Source: Prochlorococcus sp. AG-355-P18 (GTDB lineage Bacteria; Cyanobacteriota; Cyanobacteriia; PCC-6307; Cyanobiaceae). Taken from it: DNA of 64,000 bases. The notes beneath the pieces were generated by a model, which saw nothing but the letters and a program-made list of their open reading frames with translations, was not told where the DNA came from and did not search any database. The stretch spans positions 20,530 to 84,529 of the forward strand of contig QCER01000005.1 in the NCBI GenBank assembly GCA_003280515.1. The letters run 5' to 3'. This document shows, one piece after another, positions 51,783 to 61,900 of this stretch (position 1 is the first letter of the stretch; each line of letters begins with the position of its first letter). Position numbers and translations under genes: made by a program.

Positions 51783-53255
51783 TTACTTGAGTTTATAAAC
51801 TGCAACATCTTTAGAGGTAGTTTCGCTAAGAGCTATTTTCTCTAATCTTTCTAATCTTGCCACTAAGGTAAATACTTTATTTTCTAATTTTTGATTTTTT
51901 GTAAGGATATTTTCGTTATTTTCTTTCAAATCACTAATTTCTTTTTTAAATTCTTCCTTTTCTTTTATGCTGATTTGATTTGGTTTATTTAATTCACCTA
52001 ATTTAAAAATAAATCCTGCTTTTACTACTCCACTATCTAACGTTCCTCCTCCATAAGACTTAGAACCTCCAAAAACATAAGATCCACCTGCATTGATGTC
52101 AACTCTTTCACTTACTTTAGAAGCACAACCAAAACCAACTGCATATCTACTACTGTAAGCACCTGTTCCAACACCGCAACTTAATTTAGATTCTTTAGAT
52201 GTCTGAGGTAAAGCAGATAATGCGGCTGTAAGTGCTGTTGACCCTGCAACTCCTTCTCCAAGATTTTTGATATTGGAAGTATTAGTTGAGATATTAGAAG
52301 TATTAGTTGAAATATTATTTTTGTTGGTTGTAATTTGAGTAATGTCTGCACCAGCAGTGACTTCTACTCCGTCAATTAATAGTTTACTACCATCAATATT
52401 AATTGGAATTTTATTGCCATCAGCGTCTTTTGCATAAAGAGGTTGAACTTTTGTCCCGTCAGAAAGTGTCTCTTCTTCTGATTTTGTAATTAGAGAATTT
52501 TTACCAATATGAATTTCTCCATTATCTTTTTTTGTAATTAAGGGATTACCATCAACATTCAAACCCTCTGCAGTTATATCAATGTCATTCCCATCAGCAC
52601 CAATTTGAATAGAACCATCAGTATTTTTAGTAATAACAGCAGCACCATCAATATTTAAACCATCTGCTACTACATCGATATCATTTGTATCAGCACCAAG
52701 TTGGACAGAACCATCTGATTCTTGTGATACGATTTTTGAACCACCTAATTCAATTGATTTTGTTCCATCTGATTTACCTAGAACTGTAGGAATTTCAAAT
52801 ATTTTTTGATAATCAGAAGTTGGATTAGTTGGAGCGTCATAGTCACTTGTAGAAATAGTATTATTTTTAATGTCGTAGATATATTGTTTATTTTGACCGG
52901 TTACTTTTAAATTGATTTTTCCTTCAATAGAGTTTAATGTAATACTATCTTTATCAACCTGATACATTTTCCATTGGTCTGAAGTCCCAATATCAGAGTC
53001 TTGAAGTTGTTGGTGTCGTAATTTTCTATTTTCTGACCCTGTTACTGAATTATATTCATATACTTCAATAAAATATGATTCGTACCCAGGTTCTCCGCCT
53101 TTTGAGGGGTCCAATGGATCAATATAAGTAGGTTGCCGTACCCATGTTGTCTCATTGATTTTTATCGCCCAAGAATCATATTCCTCTGCTTTTATAGAAG
53201 TAGAACCAAAAAGAAAAGAGGATCCAATTAAAGATAATGCTAAAAATCTTTTCAT
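51783..53255 (-). CDS. YadA-like surface adhesin with C-terminal coiled-coil extension
   Basis: Signal peptide; internal DGSIQIGADGNDIDITAEGLNVDG repeats; TAALSALPQ...CGVGTGAYSSRYAVGFGCASKVSERVDINAGGSYVFGG resembles the YadA anchor. Confidence 0.65.
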   Translation of the reverse strand: MKRFLALSLIGSSFLFGSTSIKAEEYDSWAIKINETTWVRQPTYIDPLDPSKGGEPGYESYFIEVYEYNSVTGSENRKLRHQQLQDSDIGTSDQWKMYQVDKDSITLNSIEGKINLKVTGQNKQYIYDIKNNTISTSDYDAPTNPTSDYQKIFEIPTVLGKSDGTKSIELGGSKIVSQESDGSVQLGADTNDIDVVADGLNIDGAAVITKNTDGSIQIGADGNDIDITAEGLNVDGNPLITKKDNGEIHIGKNSLITKSEEETLSDGTKVQPLYAKDADGNKIPINIDGSKLLIDGVEVTAGADITQITTNKNNISTNTSNISTNTSNIKNLGEGVAGSTALTAALSALPQTSKESKLSCGVGTGAYSSRYAVGFGCASKVSERVDINAGGSYVFGGSKSYGGGTLDSGVVKAGFIFKLGELNKPNQISIKEKEEFKKEISDLKENNENILTKNQKLENKVFTLVARLERLEKIALSETTSKDVAVYKLK

Positions 53256-53560
53256 AAGTATTTTTTAATTAAATTTATTTTGGATCAATTAAAATATTTG
53301 TCACTTGATAAGTAAAGTTTTGAAAATTTGATCATCCAAATTGATACTTTTTATTATTACTTTTCAGAGTAAATCTTTTTAGTATTTTTAATATTTACGT
53401 GCACTTTCCTGGTATCAGTAAAGTACCACTAGTTTTCATGATGACAACGTTTTGAATGGTTAATAATAGTTAGGTACCACCAAGGTGCCACCATTTTTTA
53501 GAGTTAAAACCTAGTGATAGTATTGTTTTTTGGATTATATATAAATTAATAGCAAATATA

Positions 53561-53827
53561 CTAGTTAAGTTTTAGTAAATCCATTGGCAGATATTCATTT
53601 ATATAAAGAAATATTATTGTAGAAGTTCCAATTACAGAACCTACAAAACCGCCAATCAAATTAACTAAAAATCCAGATTTTATAATTATTTTTTCTTCGT
53701 TTTTTTCTCTCTCAAAATCAGTCTTATCAACAACTTTTAAGCGCTGATTGGTTGTTGGTTGTTTAAGTTGTTGGTGTCGGATGAGGGCTTCGAAATCAGG
53801 CATGGAATTTGTGAGGCAATTGAACAA
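53561..53827 (-). CDS. small single-TM protein overlapping parA-like gene
   Basis: 88-aa ORF, IRHQQLKQPTTNQRL...GFLVNLIGGFVGSVIGTSTIIFLYI; overlaps upstream ORF out of frame. Confidence 0.6.
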   Translation of the reverse strand: MFNCLTNSMPDFEALIRHQQLKQPTTNQRLKVVDKTDFEREKNEEKIIIKSGFLVNLIGGFVGSVIGTSTIIFLYINEYLPMDLLKLN

Positions 53828-54408
53828 TAAGCAGACCAGCCCGTCATTCGACGGGGATCTGATCTACCTAAATCGTCTACAGCTTCAAATACAGCATTGC
53901 CAGAGGCCTCAGCTTTATCAAATGCTGAAAGTAAGGGTATAAATGTATCAAAAACATATAAACCAAAATTTTCTAGAGCTGCTTTGGCTTGTTGCGCTGC
54001 TTTTTGCTGTCTAAAATCAACTTTTACTATTACTACAGCATGGTTAACTTTTAAGTTGCTTAATAAATTAGCTAGTTCAACAGTTAATTCTACTGATCTT
54101 GCTTTTGCAGTTGTAGGTAAGATAACTAAATCTGAACCATACGCTAAGTGTTTAAGTTCTTCTTGATCACTGCTAGCCTGTCCATCAGTGATTACAATTT
54201 CTGATGATCTTGATGCTTTGGCAGCGGAACTGACGGGGAAAACTGGAAATGGAAGATTGCCTCTTGATGCGTATGCTAAAGCAGATCTATTCTTGTCGGC
54301 ATCGACTATGCAAACTTTTTTACCTTCAGAATGCCAAACACTAGCAAGGTGAATACTTGTGCAGGTCTTAGCCACACCCCCTTTTTGTCCGCAAACGGTA
54401 ATGAACAA
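53737..54408 (-). CDS. ParA/MinD-family ATPase
   Basis: CGQKGGVAKTCTSIHLA deviant Walker A; VCIVDADKNRSAL; VITDGQ. Confidence 0.88.
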   Translation of the reverse strand: MFITVCGQKGGVAKTCTSIHLASVWHSEGKKVCIVDADKNRSALAYASRGNLPFPVFPVSSAAKASRSSEIVITDGQASSDQEELKHLAYGSDLVILPTTAKARSVELTVELANLLSNLKVNHAVVIVKVDFRQQKAAQQAKAALENFGLYVFDTFIPLLSAFDKAEASGNAVFEAVDDLGRSDPRRMTGWSAYCSIASQIPCLISKPSSDTNNLNNQQPISA

Positions 54409-54558
54409 TTTTTTATTTTTATTTCCCTTACTTTGGAGAATAATTTCTTAATGTCAAGAGAAATTCATTTTTAATGCTTTAAAACTTATTTTTTGAAATA
54501 TTTTAAAGAAGTTAATATTTTTAGATAACCTTATAAAGTTCCTTATTTAAATTAGCTA

Positions 54559-55521
54559 GTGAAGAAAAGAATTGGATTAGGTACGTGGTCTTGGGGGAAT
54601 AAGCTTTTCTGGAATTACCAATCTACAAATGACGATGATTTACGTGAGACATATAATGAAGCGTTACGCAGAGGGTTCGATCTAATTGATACTGCAGATT
54701 CTTACGGTACTGGGAATCTTCAGGGTAGAAGTGAATTGTTGATAGGAAAATTTTTACTAAATACTCCTTCAGCAAAGAAAAAAAGAATTCAAGTAGCAAC
54801 CAAACTTGCACCTTATCCCTGGAGAATAGGTAAAAGAGGTTTTAATAAACCTTTTTTGAAAAGTTTAGAAAGACTTAATAACAAATTAGATATAGTGCAA
54901 TTACATTGGTCAACTGCAAAATACAATCCTTGGCAGGAATTAGGGCTGTTGAATAATCTTTGCGATTTAAAAGATGAAGGCTTTGATTTTCAAATAGGCT
55001 TATCAAATATAGGCCCTAAAAGATTGATGAAATTAATTAATTTTTTAGCAAAAAGAGATCAGAGCCTAAAGAGTGTTCAAATACAGTTTTCTTTGCTTGC
55101 GCCCGATTTAGGAAAACAATATCAGGTAAAAAAGATTTGCGACGAAAATGATATTGATTTCTTTGCTTATAGTCCTTTGTCCTTTGGAATACTTTGTATT
55201 GATCCAGATAAAGAACAGAATAAAGAAAAAAGTTTTATTCGCAATGCATTATTTGAAAACTATAAAAAACCAACATATGAATTGCGGAGGTGTTTAAAAA
55301 GAATTGCAAATCAAAGATCAGTTTCCCAGGCGCAAGTAGCAATTAATTGGTGTTGTTATCAAGGCGTTATTCCGCTCGTTGGCATGCGAAAAAAATCTCA
55401 AGTTATAGATGTATCGAATGTATTCAAGTGGAATTTAAATAAAAGTGAATTTAAAGTACTTCAGGAATTGTCAAAAAAATGTTTAAAAAAAATGCCTAAA
55501 AATCCTTTTTCAAGCATTTAA
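54559..55521 (+). CDS. aldo/keto reductase
   Basis: GLGTWSWGN...FDLIDTADSYG...LDIVQLHW...GLSNIGP. Confidence 0.9.
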   Translation: MKKRIGLGTWSWGNKLFWNYQSTNDDDLRETYNEALRRGFDLIDTADSYGTGNLQGRSELLIGKFLLNTPSAKKKRIQVATKLAPYPWRIGKRGFNKPFLKSLERLNNKLDIVQLHWSTAKYNPWQELGLLNNLCDLKDEGFDFQIGLSNIGPKRLMKLINFLAKRDQSLKSVQIQFSLLAPDLGKQYQVKKICDENDIDFFAYSPLSFGILCIDPDKEQNKEKSFIRNALFENYKKPTYELRRCLKRIANQRSVSQAQVAINWCCYQGVIPLVGMRKKSQVIDVSNVFKWNLNKSEFKVLQELSKKCLKKMPKNPFSSI

Positions 55522-55529
55522 TTAAATTT

Positions 55530-55667
55530 TTAGCTAGATATTTTCTTATTTTTTTTTATTTGATAACCACTATTCCATAGTTCGTTGGGAAATTTTTCGC
55601 CAGTGAATCTAATAATTTTTGGTTTGAGATTTAATATCAAGTCATTCAGTTTTTTATTAGATTCCAT
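55530..55667 (-). CDS. tiny ORF (45 aa)
   Basis: Manual reading: MESNKKLNDLILNLKPKIIRFTGEKFPNELWNSGYQIKKNKKISS*. Confidence 0.45.
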   Translation of the reverse strand: MESNKKLNDLILNLKPKIIRFTGEKFPNELWNSGYQIKKNKKISS

Positions 55668-55822
55668 TTTGCAAGATTCGATTTTTTAATAAGATAAATT
55701 AATTTTAAACTTATCTTCTCAGTATTTATACTTATAAAATTAAAAAAATTCCTTTTAATACAAGCATTTGCAGCAATATTTACACACTAATCAATTATCT
55801 ATTACAAATTCTTAGTTATTTA

Positions 55823-56100
55823 AAAAAAGTGGAGTCCTTCCAGACTCCTCGTATCATTTGGTTGATAAGGCTGATATAACCCCATCTCCTTTAGAATCAA
55901 GCAGCAACTGGTGCTGTTTGACGGGAGAAACTAACGATTTTGTTAGCATTTGTGTTTTTGCTCTAACCGAGCCGGCTTCAGTCACCTTCCTTATGCCCCG
56001 TCGAAACCATTACAACCCCAAATAGTGGAGTTGAGCGGAATCGAACCGCTGTCCGAAACATCGGTTGAGATCACCTAGTCCAATTGGACATTTATATTCT
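55823..56100 (-). ncRNA. ssrA: tmRNA, two-piece circularly permuted (acceptor piece precedes coding piece); boundaries approximate
   Basis: Minus strand: GCGGTTCGATTCCGCTCAACTCCA (T arm/acceptor) then GGGGTTGTAATGGTTTCGACGGGG and tag ORF GCT AAC AAA ATC GTT AGT TTC TCC CGT CAA ACA GCA CCA GTT GCT GCT TGA = ANKIVSFSRQTAPVAA* at 55897-55947; terminal stem GGAGTC/GGACTCC + T-run. Confidence 0.95.
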
Positions 56101-56149
56101 GACAGGCAAAATGGTTATTGAATAGTTTTTTTACTAAGTTTTATCGTAT

Positions 56150-57274
56150 ATGAATGTAGTAGCATCATCTCCGGAGGGACTAGAGAAATCTTTAGCAGAA
56201 GAAATTTCAAATTTAGGCGGCTTTAATATTAATACTTATAAAAGATTTATTAATTTTGAATGTGATTTTGAAACTTTTTATAGAGTTCATTTCTATTCCA
56301 GATTAGCTTTTCGTTTTTATAGAGAAATTGCAAGTTTTAATTGCTATGACAAGCAATCTTTATATGCGGGGGTTAGAGATTCATTTGATTGGTTAAATTG
56401 GTTGCACTTTGATAAAACGTTTAATGTTCAAGTAACTGGTAGAACATCTTCTTTAAGTCATACTCATTTCACAGCTCTTGAAGTAAAAAATTCTATAACT
56501 GATTTGCAACAGGCAGCTTGGAATAAAAGGTCAAATATTTCTCTAGATAATCCTGATTTTATAATTCATCTGCATTTAAATAATAATCAAGCAATTCTTA
56601 GTCTTCAAAGCAGCGTAGAAAGCTTACATAAAAGAGGCTATAGACCCGCAATTGGAAATGCTCCATTAAAAGAAAATTTAGCTTCTGGATTGATAAATAT
56701 GACTCAATGGAATGGCAAAGTTCCATTAATAGATTTTATGTGTGGCTCGGGTACTTTTTTAATTGAGGCAGTCAACAAATTCCTTGGCGTTCCCATTAAT
56801 ATTGATCAAGTATATCTTTTTGAGAATTGGTTGGACTTTAGAGAAGATATTTATCTTAATGAAAAAAATAAAGCAAAAAATAAAACTATAAATTATGAAA
56901 AATTACCAACAATAATAGGGTGTGAAATTAATAAAAAGGTTTTTGAGCAGGCGAATGTAAACATATCTTTAGCTGGACTTGAAAATTATATTGAGCTTGT
57001 AAATAATGATTTTTTAGCACTCCAATTAAGTTGCACACCTGGGATAATTATATGTAATCCTCCATACGGCAAAAAATTAGGCGATGAAAATGAATTGATT
57101 TCTTTATATGAACAAATGGGAATCTTCCTAAAGAACAATTTTTCAGGTTGGGAATTTTGGCTGCTAAGTGGAAATCCAAAACTAACAAAATATTTGAAAA
57201 TGAAATCTTCATTGAAAATTCCCGTTAGCAATGGGGGAATAGATTGTAGATGGATAAAGTATTTAATAAGGTAA
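56150..57274 (+). CDS. THUMP-domain rRNA (guanine-N2) methyltransferase, RlmL-like
   Basis: THUMP N-terminus; LIDFMCGSGTFLIEA; IICNPPYGKKLG. Confidence 0.9.
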   Translation: MNVVASSPEGLEKSLAEEISNLGGFNINTYKRFINFECDFETFYRVHFYSRLAFRFYREIASFNCYDKQSLYAGVRDSFDWLNWLHFDKTFNVQVTGRTSSLSHTHFTALEVKNSITDLQQAAWNKRSNISLDNPDFIIHLHLNNNQAILSLQSSVESLHKRGYRPAIGNAPLKENLASGLINMTQWNGKVPLIDFMCGSGTFLIEAVNKFLGVPINIDQVYLFENWLDFREDIYLNEKNKAKNKTINYEKLPTIIGCEINKKVFEQANVNISLAGLENYIELVNNDFLALQLSCTPGIIICNPPYGKKLGDENELISLYEQMGIFLKNNFSGWEFWLLSGNPKLTKYLKMKSSLKIPVSNGGIDCRWIKYLIR

Positions 57275-57275
57275 T

Positions 57276-57677
57276 TTATTTTTTGCCTAAAACTGCCTTT
57301 GTTGTCTTGCCTAAACCCTCTAATGTTTGAGGAAGATAAGGTCCTTTAGCTAATTTTCCCCCAAGCTTCAAACTTAAGCCTGCAAGAAATAAATCGATAA
57401 ATATTATTAGTAATAAATTATATTCAATATTCCAGTTATTATATTTCGCTAGAAAAAGATAAAAAATAATATGGATGCAAATTAGTACTAATAATAATAA
57501 TGTACTGCCAATTGCCAAAAATATTCCACCACTAATTAATCTTCTTTTTTCTCTATCTACTTCTTGAAGAGCTATTCTTACATGCAAATCCATCACTGAA
57601 CTTGCGATCGCTGAAATTCTCGAGGCGGTACTTGCAAAGTTTTTATTTTTTGGTTTTTCCATATTATTTTCTGCCAC
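57276..57677 (-). CDS. putative Actinobacterial-holin/phage-holin-superfamily-like (DUF1469) membrane protein
   Basis: 133 aa, two TM segments, VDREKRRLISGGIFLAIGSTLLLLVL. Confidence 0.65.
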   Translation of the reverse strand: MAENNMEKPKNKNFASTASRISAIASSVMDLHVRIALQEVDREKRRLISGGIFLAIGSTLLLLVLICIHIIFYLFLAKYNNWNIEYNLLLIIFIDLFLAGLSLKLGGKLAKGPYLPQTLEGLGKTTKAVLGKK

Positions 57678-58125
57678 TGTTAAGGAGAGTTCCTATTAGT
57701 AAACCAATACCAGCCGCAATAGCAATAGATAATAGTGGTTTTTTTCTTATTGGATTTTCTATTTTTGGTCTAAGTGTATTGTTAAGTTCTTCTAATAATT
57801 CTTCTAATTGACTTTCGATAGGTTCAATTTTTTCTGATATTTCCCAATTGTTTTCTTTTAGTGAATCAATGATTTCAAATAGTTGGCTTTTTATCCCAAT
57901 TACTGAGGTTCCACTATGACTAGCTATTACTTCAACTAAATCATCAATGCTCCCTTTTGTAGCTTCAAGGGTTTGTTGTGCAATGTTAGGCCATTTTTCT
58001 TTTATTAAAGGTATTAAACTGTCAATTTTTTCAAGTAACCATTTTTCCGAAATAACTTCTTTTTCAGGAAGATCAGAGTTATTTTCTTTTTCTTCTACTT
58101 CTTTGGGAGGATGGTAAGTCTCCAT
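57664..58125 (-). CDS. DUF883/ElaB-like membrane-anchored hypothetical protein
   Basis: C-terminal RKKPLLSIAIAAGIGLLIGTLLNSGRK; overlaps next ORF. Confidence 0.65.
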   Translation of the reverse strand: METYHPPKEVEEKENNSDLPEKEVISEKWLLEKIDSLIPLIKEKWPNIAQQTLEATKGSIDDLVEVIASHSGTSVIGIKSQLFEIIDSLKENNWEISEKIEPIESQLEELLEELNNTLRPKIENPIRKKPLLSIAIAAGIGLLIGTLLNSGRK

Positions 58126-58295
58126 TATTTAAAATTATTTATTTTAAGATTAGACCCTATTTTCTTAATTTGGAACCCTTATCTAAAGAATTGTTCGAAT
58201 AATATAGAAAAAAAACATATAAAAGTTTATTTACATTTTATTTATCTACTCTGTTCTGCAAGAAGGTTTTGTTAAGCTATTACTGAATTTATTAA

Positions 58296-58451
58296 ATGAG
58301 TTTAAATTTCATCATGGATATTACATTTGCATCCTTAATTTTTGCATCTCGCACAATCCCAACAGATTTTGGATTAATAGCTGCAGCTATCGCTGGTGCT
58401 GGAAGTTTGCTATTCATTGCTTTAAGATTTGTACCTGATGCAGGTAATTAA
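58296..58451 (+). CDS. small membrane protein (51 aa, possibly photosystem-associated)
   Basis: Manual reading: MSLNFIMDITFASLIFASRTIPTDFGLIAAAIAGAGSLLFIALRFVPDAGN*; one TM segment; alternative start at 58314. Confidence 0.65.
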   Translation: MSLNFIMDITFASLIFASRTIPTDFGLIAAAIAGAGSLLFIALRFVPDAGN

Positions 58452-58534
58452 ATAACAGGAACCATCTTTAATAAAATATATCTTTATCTCAACTTTGTTT
58501 TGAAAATAGATTCGGTTTATTTATTAATTAGATA

Positions 58535-58897
58535 ATGAATAAATGGGTTTTGCTTGAACATAAAGTTTATTCTTCTAACTCGTACGATATTCATTATGAT
58601 TTTCTTGTTGAAAATGTCATAGATTGTTTAACTTGGAAATTTTTAAAACTACCTTTATTAAATCAAGCTTCTGTAGAAATTATTAAGCAGCCAAATCATA
58701 GACTTGTATGGTTATCTAGGATAGAACATGAACTTTCTGATAATAGAGGGTTTGTAAAAAGAATTGATCATGGAATATTTAAAAGTGTTTCTGATAAATT
58801 GGACCCTGAACATTATAGATTCATTTTAGATGGTGAACTTCTTTATGGCATGTTTGAAATTTCGGGTAATTTTTGCAGATTGAGCAAAAGTTATTAA
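58535..58897 (+). CDS. conserved hypothetical protein
   Basis: 120-aa ORF; HYDFLVENVIDCLTWKF pattern. Confidence 0.7.
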   Translation: MNKWVLLEHKVYSSNSYDIHYDFLVENVIDCLTWKFLKLPLLNQASVEIIKQPNHRLVWLSRIEHELSDNRGFVKRIDHGIFKSVSDKLDPEHYRFILDGELLYGMFEISGNFCRLSKSY

Positions 58898-58973
58898 TAC
58901 TCATTTATAAATAAACGTAATATTTCTATTGAGAATTTTTGCAAATTAGTTATTCTTATTTAGCTATTGAGAC

Positions 58974-61900
58974 TTGAGATTGGTACATATCAATCAGGTC
59001 GAGTTTGAAAATTTTAAATCTTTTGGGGGAAATGTAAAAATACCTCTTGAAGAAGGTTTTACAGTGGTTACGGGTCCTAATGGTTCTGGGAAAAGTAATA
59101 TTTTAGATGGAATTTTATTTTGTTTAGGTTTAGCTAATAGCAGAGGTATGAGGGCTGAAAGATTACCAGATCTAATAAATAACTCCAAAGTTAAAGAGGG
59201 TAAGTCATCAGAAACATCTGTATCGGTAAAATTTAATATTCAAGATTGGTCTCCCAGAGAGGACCTTTCGCCTTTGGAACTAGAGGAAGAAGAAATTGCC
59301 CTTAATAAAGGTCAAAAAGAATGGTTAGTTTCTAGAAAATTAAGGCTTATGCCAGGTGGTTCTTATGCTTCTACTTATACTTCTGACGGAAAACAATGTA
59401 CCTTGCAACAAATACAGAGAATATTAAGAGATATCAGTGTTGATCCTGAAGGCAGCAATGTTGTTATGCAGGGTGATGTAACAAGAATAGTATCAATGAA
59501 TAATAAGGAGAGGAGAAATCTTATTGATGAATTAGCAGGAGTCGCACTTTTTGATACAAGAATAGAACAAACTAATGGAAAATTAAATGACGTTTTCGAA
59601 AGACAAGAAAGATGTGAAATTTTAGAAAACGAATTGCAATCTAGTAAAAATAAGCTTGAAAAGGAATGTGAAAAAGCAAAGCGATATAAAGAGTTAAAGG
59701 CAAAACTATTACAAATAACAGAATTAGAGAAAGTTCTTATTTTTGAAAAACAAGTTAAGCATGTTGAATCTATAGAAAAAAAAGAAAGTGAAATTGAAAA
59801 GAATAAAGTCTTATTTAATAAACAAAAAGAATCTATTAGTAATGAAATATCAGTTTTAGAAGATGCTTTGAAAATACTTGTTGATGAGCTTAAGGAGAAA
59901 GGAGAGGATACTTTGATAAAAGTTAATTCTGATATTGGAAGTATTAACTCTAGCTTGAGAGAACTTGATAGGATATCAATTCTGAATAAAGAAGAAGGTA
60001 TTAAATTACAAAAACAGAGAGATGAAATTGCAATTTCTAAGAGGAATATCGAGTCAGAAAAGATGAGCCAAGAAAATTTCGATGATAATTTTTTAAATCA
60101 ATTGAATTTGCAAATTAATGATCTCGCTTTAAAACACAAACTATCTAGAAAAAAACTTTCTGATGCGGCTGGAGAATCTGGAGAATTCTCAAAACAAAGT
60201 ATCAAATTAAATGCTGAGCTTGAAAGTATAAAAAATCAAATTAATCCTTTGGAAATAAAAAAAAGGAAAATTGAAGAAGAAACTATTCAAAATAATATTC
60301 AAAAAGATGAGATATTGTCACAGATTGAATCCCTAGAATTAGAAAAGCAGAAACTTTTTCAGGGAAATCAAAGTAAAAAAGAGACATCCGATATAAAGAG
60401 TAAAAACTTGGAAAGTAATAGCTCAGAAATTAATTCTTTAAAAAATGAAATAGATTTATTAATTAAAACTAAATCAAGGCTAAATAACGAGCAATTAAGG
60501 CTTGAAAAGGATTTATCTAGATTCGAAAGCAGGAAGGAAGCTTTAAACGAATCTAGAGGTTCATATGCTCTCAGAATTCTCTTAGAGGCAGGTTTAGAGG
60601 GTATACATGGTTATGTAGCTCAACTTGGAGAGGTCAGTGAGAAAAATAGATATGCATTAGAAATTGCTGCTGGAAATAGGTTAGGACAAATTGTTGTTGA
60701 TAATGATCATATTGCTGCAAAAGCAATTGAAATTCTTAAAAAGAGGAAAGCGGGAAGATTAACTTTTTTACCTTTAAATAGAATTAAAAGTCAAAAAAAG
60801 AATTATGCAATTTCAAGATTTGAAAATAATAGGGAGAATGGATTTATTGATAAAGCTATTAATCTAATTACTTTTGATGAAGTTTATTCAGATGTTTTTC
60901 GATATGTTTTTGGAGATACTTTGGTTTTTTCAGACTTATCCTCAGCTAGGTTATCTACACAAAAAAATAGATTGGTTACTTTAAGTGGTGAATTATTAGA
61001 AGCAAGTGGTGCTATTACAGGAGGCAGTAAGTTAAATAAAGATTTGGCTTATAGGTTTGGAATTAATAATGATATTGATGATTCCAGTCCTATAAAAGAA
61101 AGATTATTAGTGATCGAAGAAGCTTTAAAAGAGTCAAATAATGATTTGATGCTAAAAAATAATAGACTTAGTATATTAAATTCTAACCGCAGTCAAATAA
61201 TTGAGGATTGTGCCTCATTTAATAAAGAAATTGAAGTAAATCAAGATTCTCTTAAAGCTGTCTCGCAAAGAATTGAGGATTGTAAATCGAGATTAAATAA
61301 ACTTGATACTGCTAATAATTTATTAGTTAACGATTTAGGTCATTTAAAAAATCAATTAAAGCCTTATCACGATAAGTTTGATCAATTACAAACCATTCAA
61401 AAGGCAAATTATGAAAAAAATCAAAAATCATCATTAATAGCTTTTAATGACGATTTTAATAATCTTGATAAAAAACTTGAATTACTTATTAAAGAGAGAA
61501 ATACATTACTAGATAAAAAGAATCAATTTGCTTTAAATAAAGAGCGTATCAATAATTCATTAAAAATTACTTTACTACAAGAAAAAAACTTGCAGGAATC
61601 TATTAAACAACTCGCAATTGCTCATAGTGAATGGATAGAAAAAAGAGATCAATTTAAAAAAGAGCTTTCAGATCTCGATAATCAAAAAAATTCTCTAGAG
61701 AAGAATTTAGGTTTATTGAGAAGGAAAAGAGATGAATTAAATTCTTCAATTTCAAATAAAAGGCAAGAATATAATAACTATCTGTTAAAGCTTGAATATC
61801 TTGAAAGGGATTTGCATTCCCTTAAAGAAGAGATGAGGAGCGAGAAAATAAAATTAGAAAATTATAAAAAAGATCTACCTAATCCTTCCCCGGAGTTTGG

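Noticed and set aside
53897-54166. 89-aa ORF antisense to the ParA-like gene
   Set aside because: ParA-like frame has recognisable motifs; antisense frame has none.
57276-57677. Phage holin suggesting a prophage
   Set aside because: Resembles the holin-superfamily-like DUF1469 proteins common in cyanobacterial chromosomes; no phage genes nearby.
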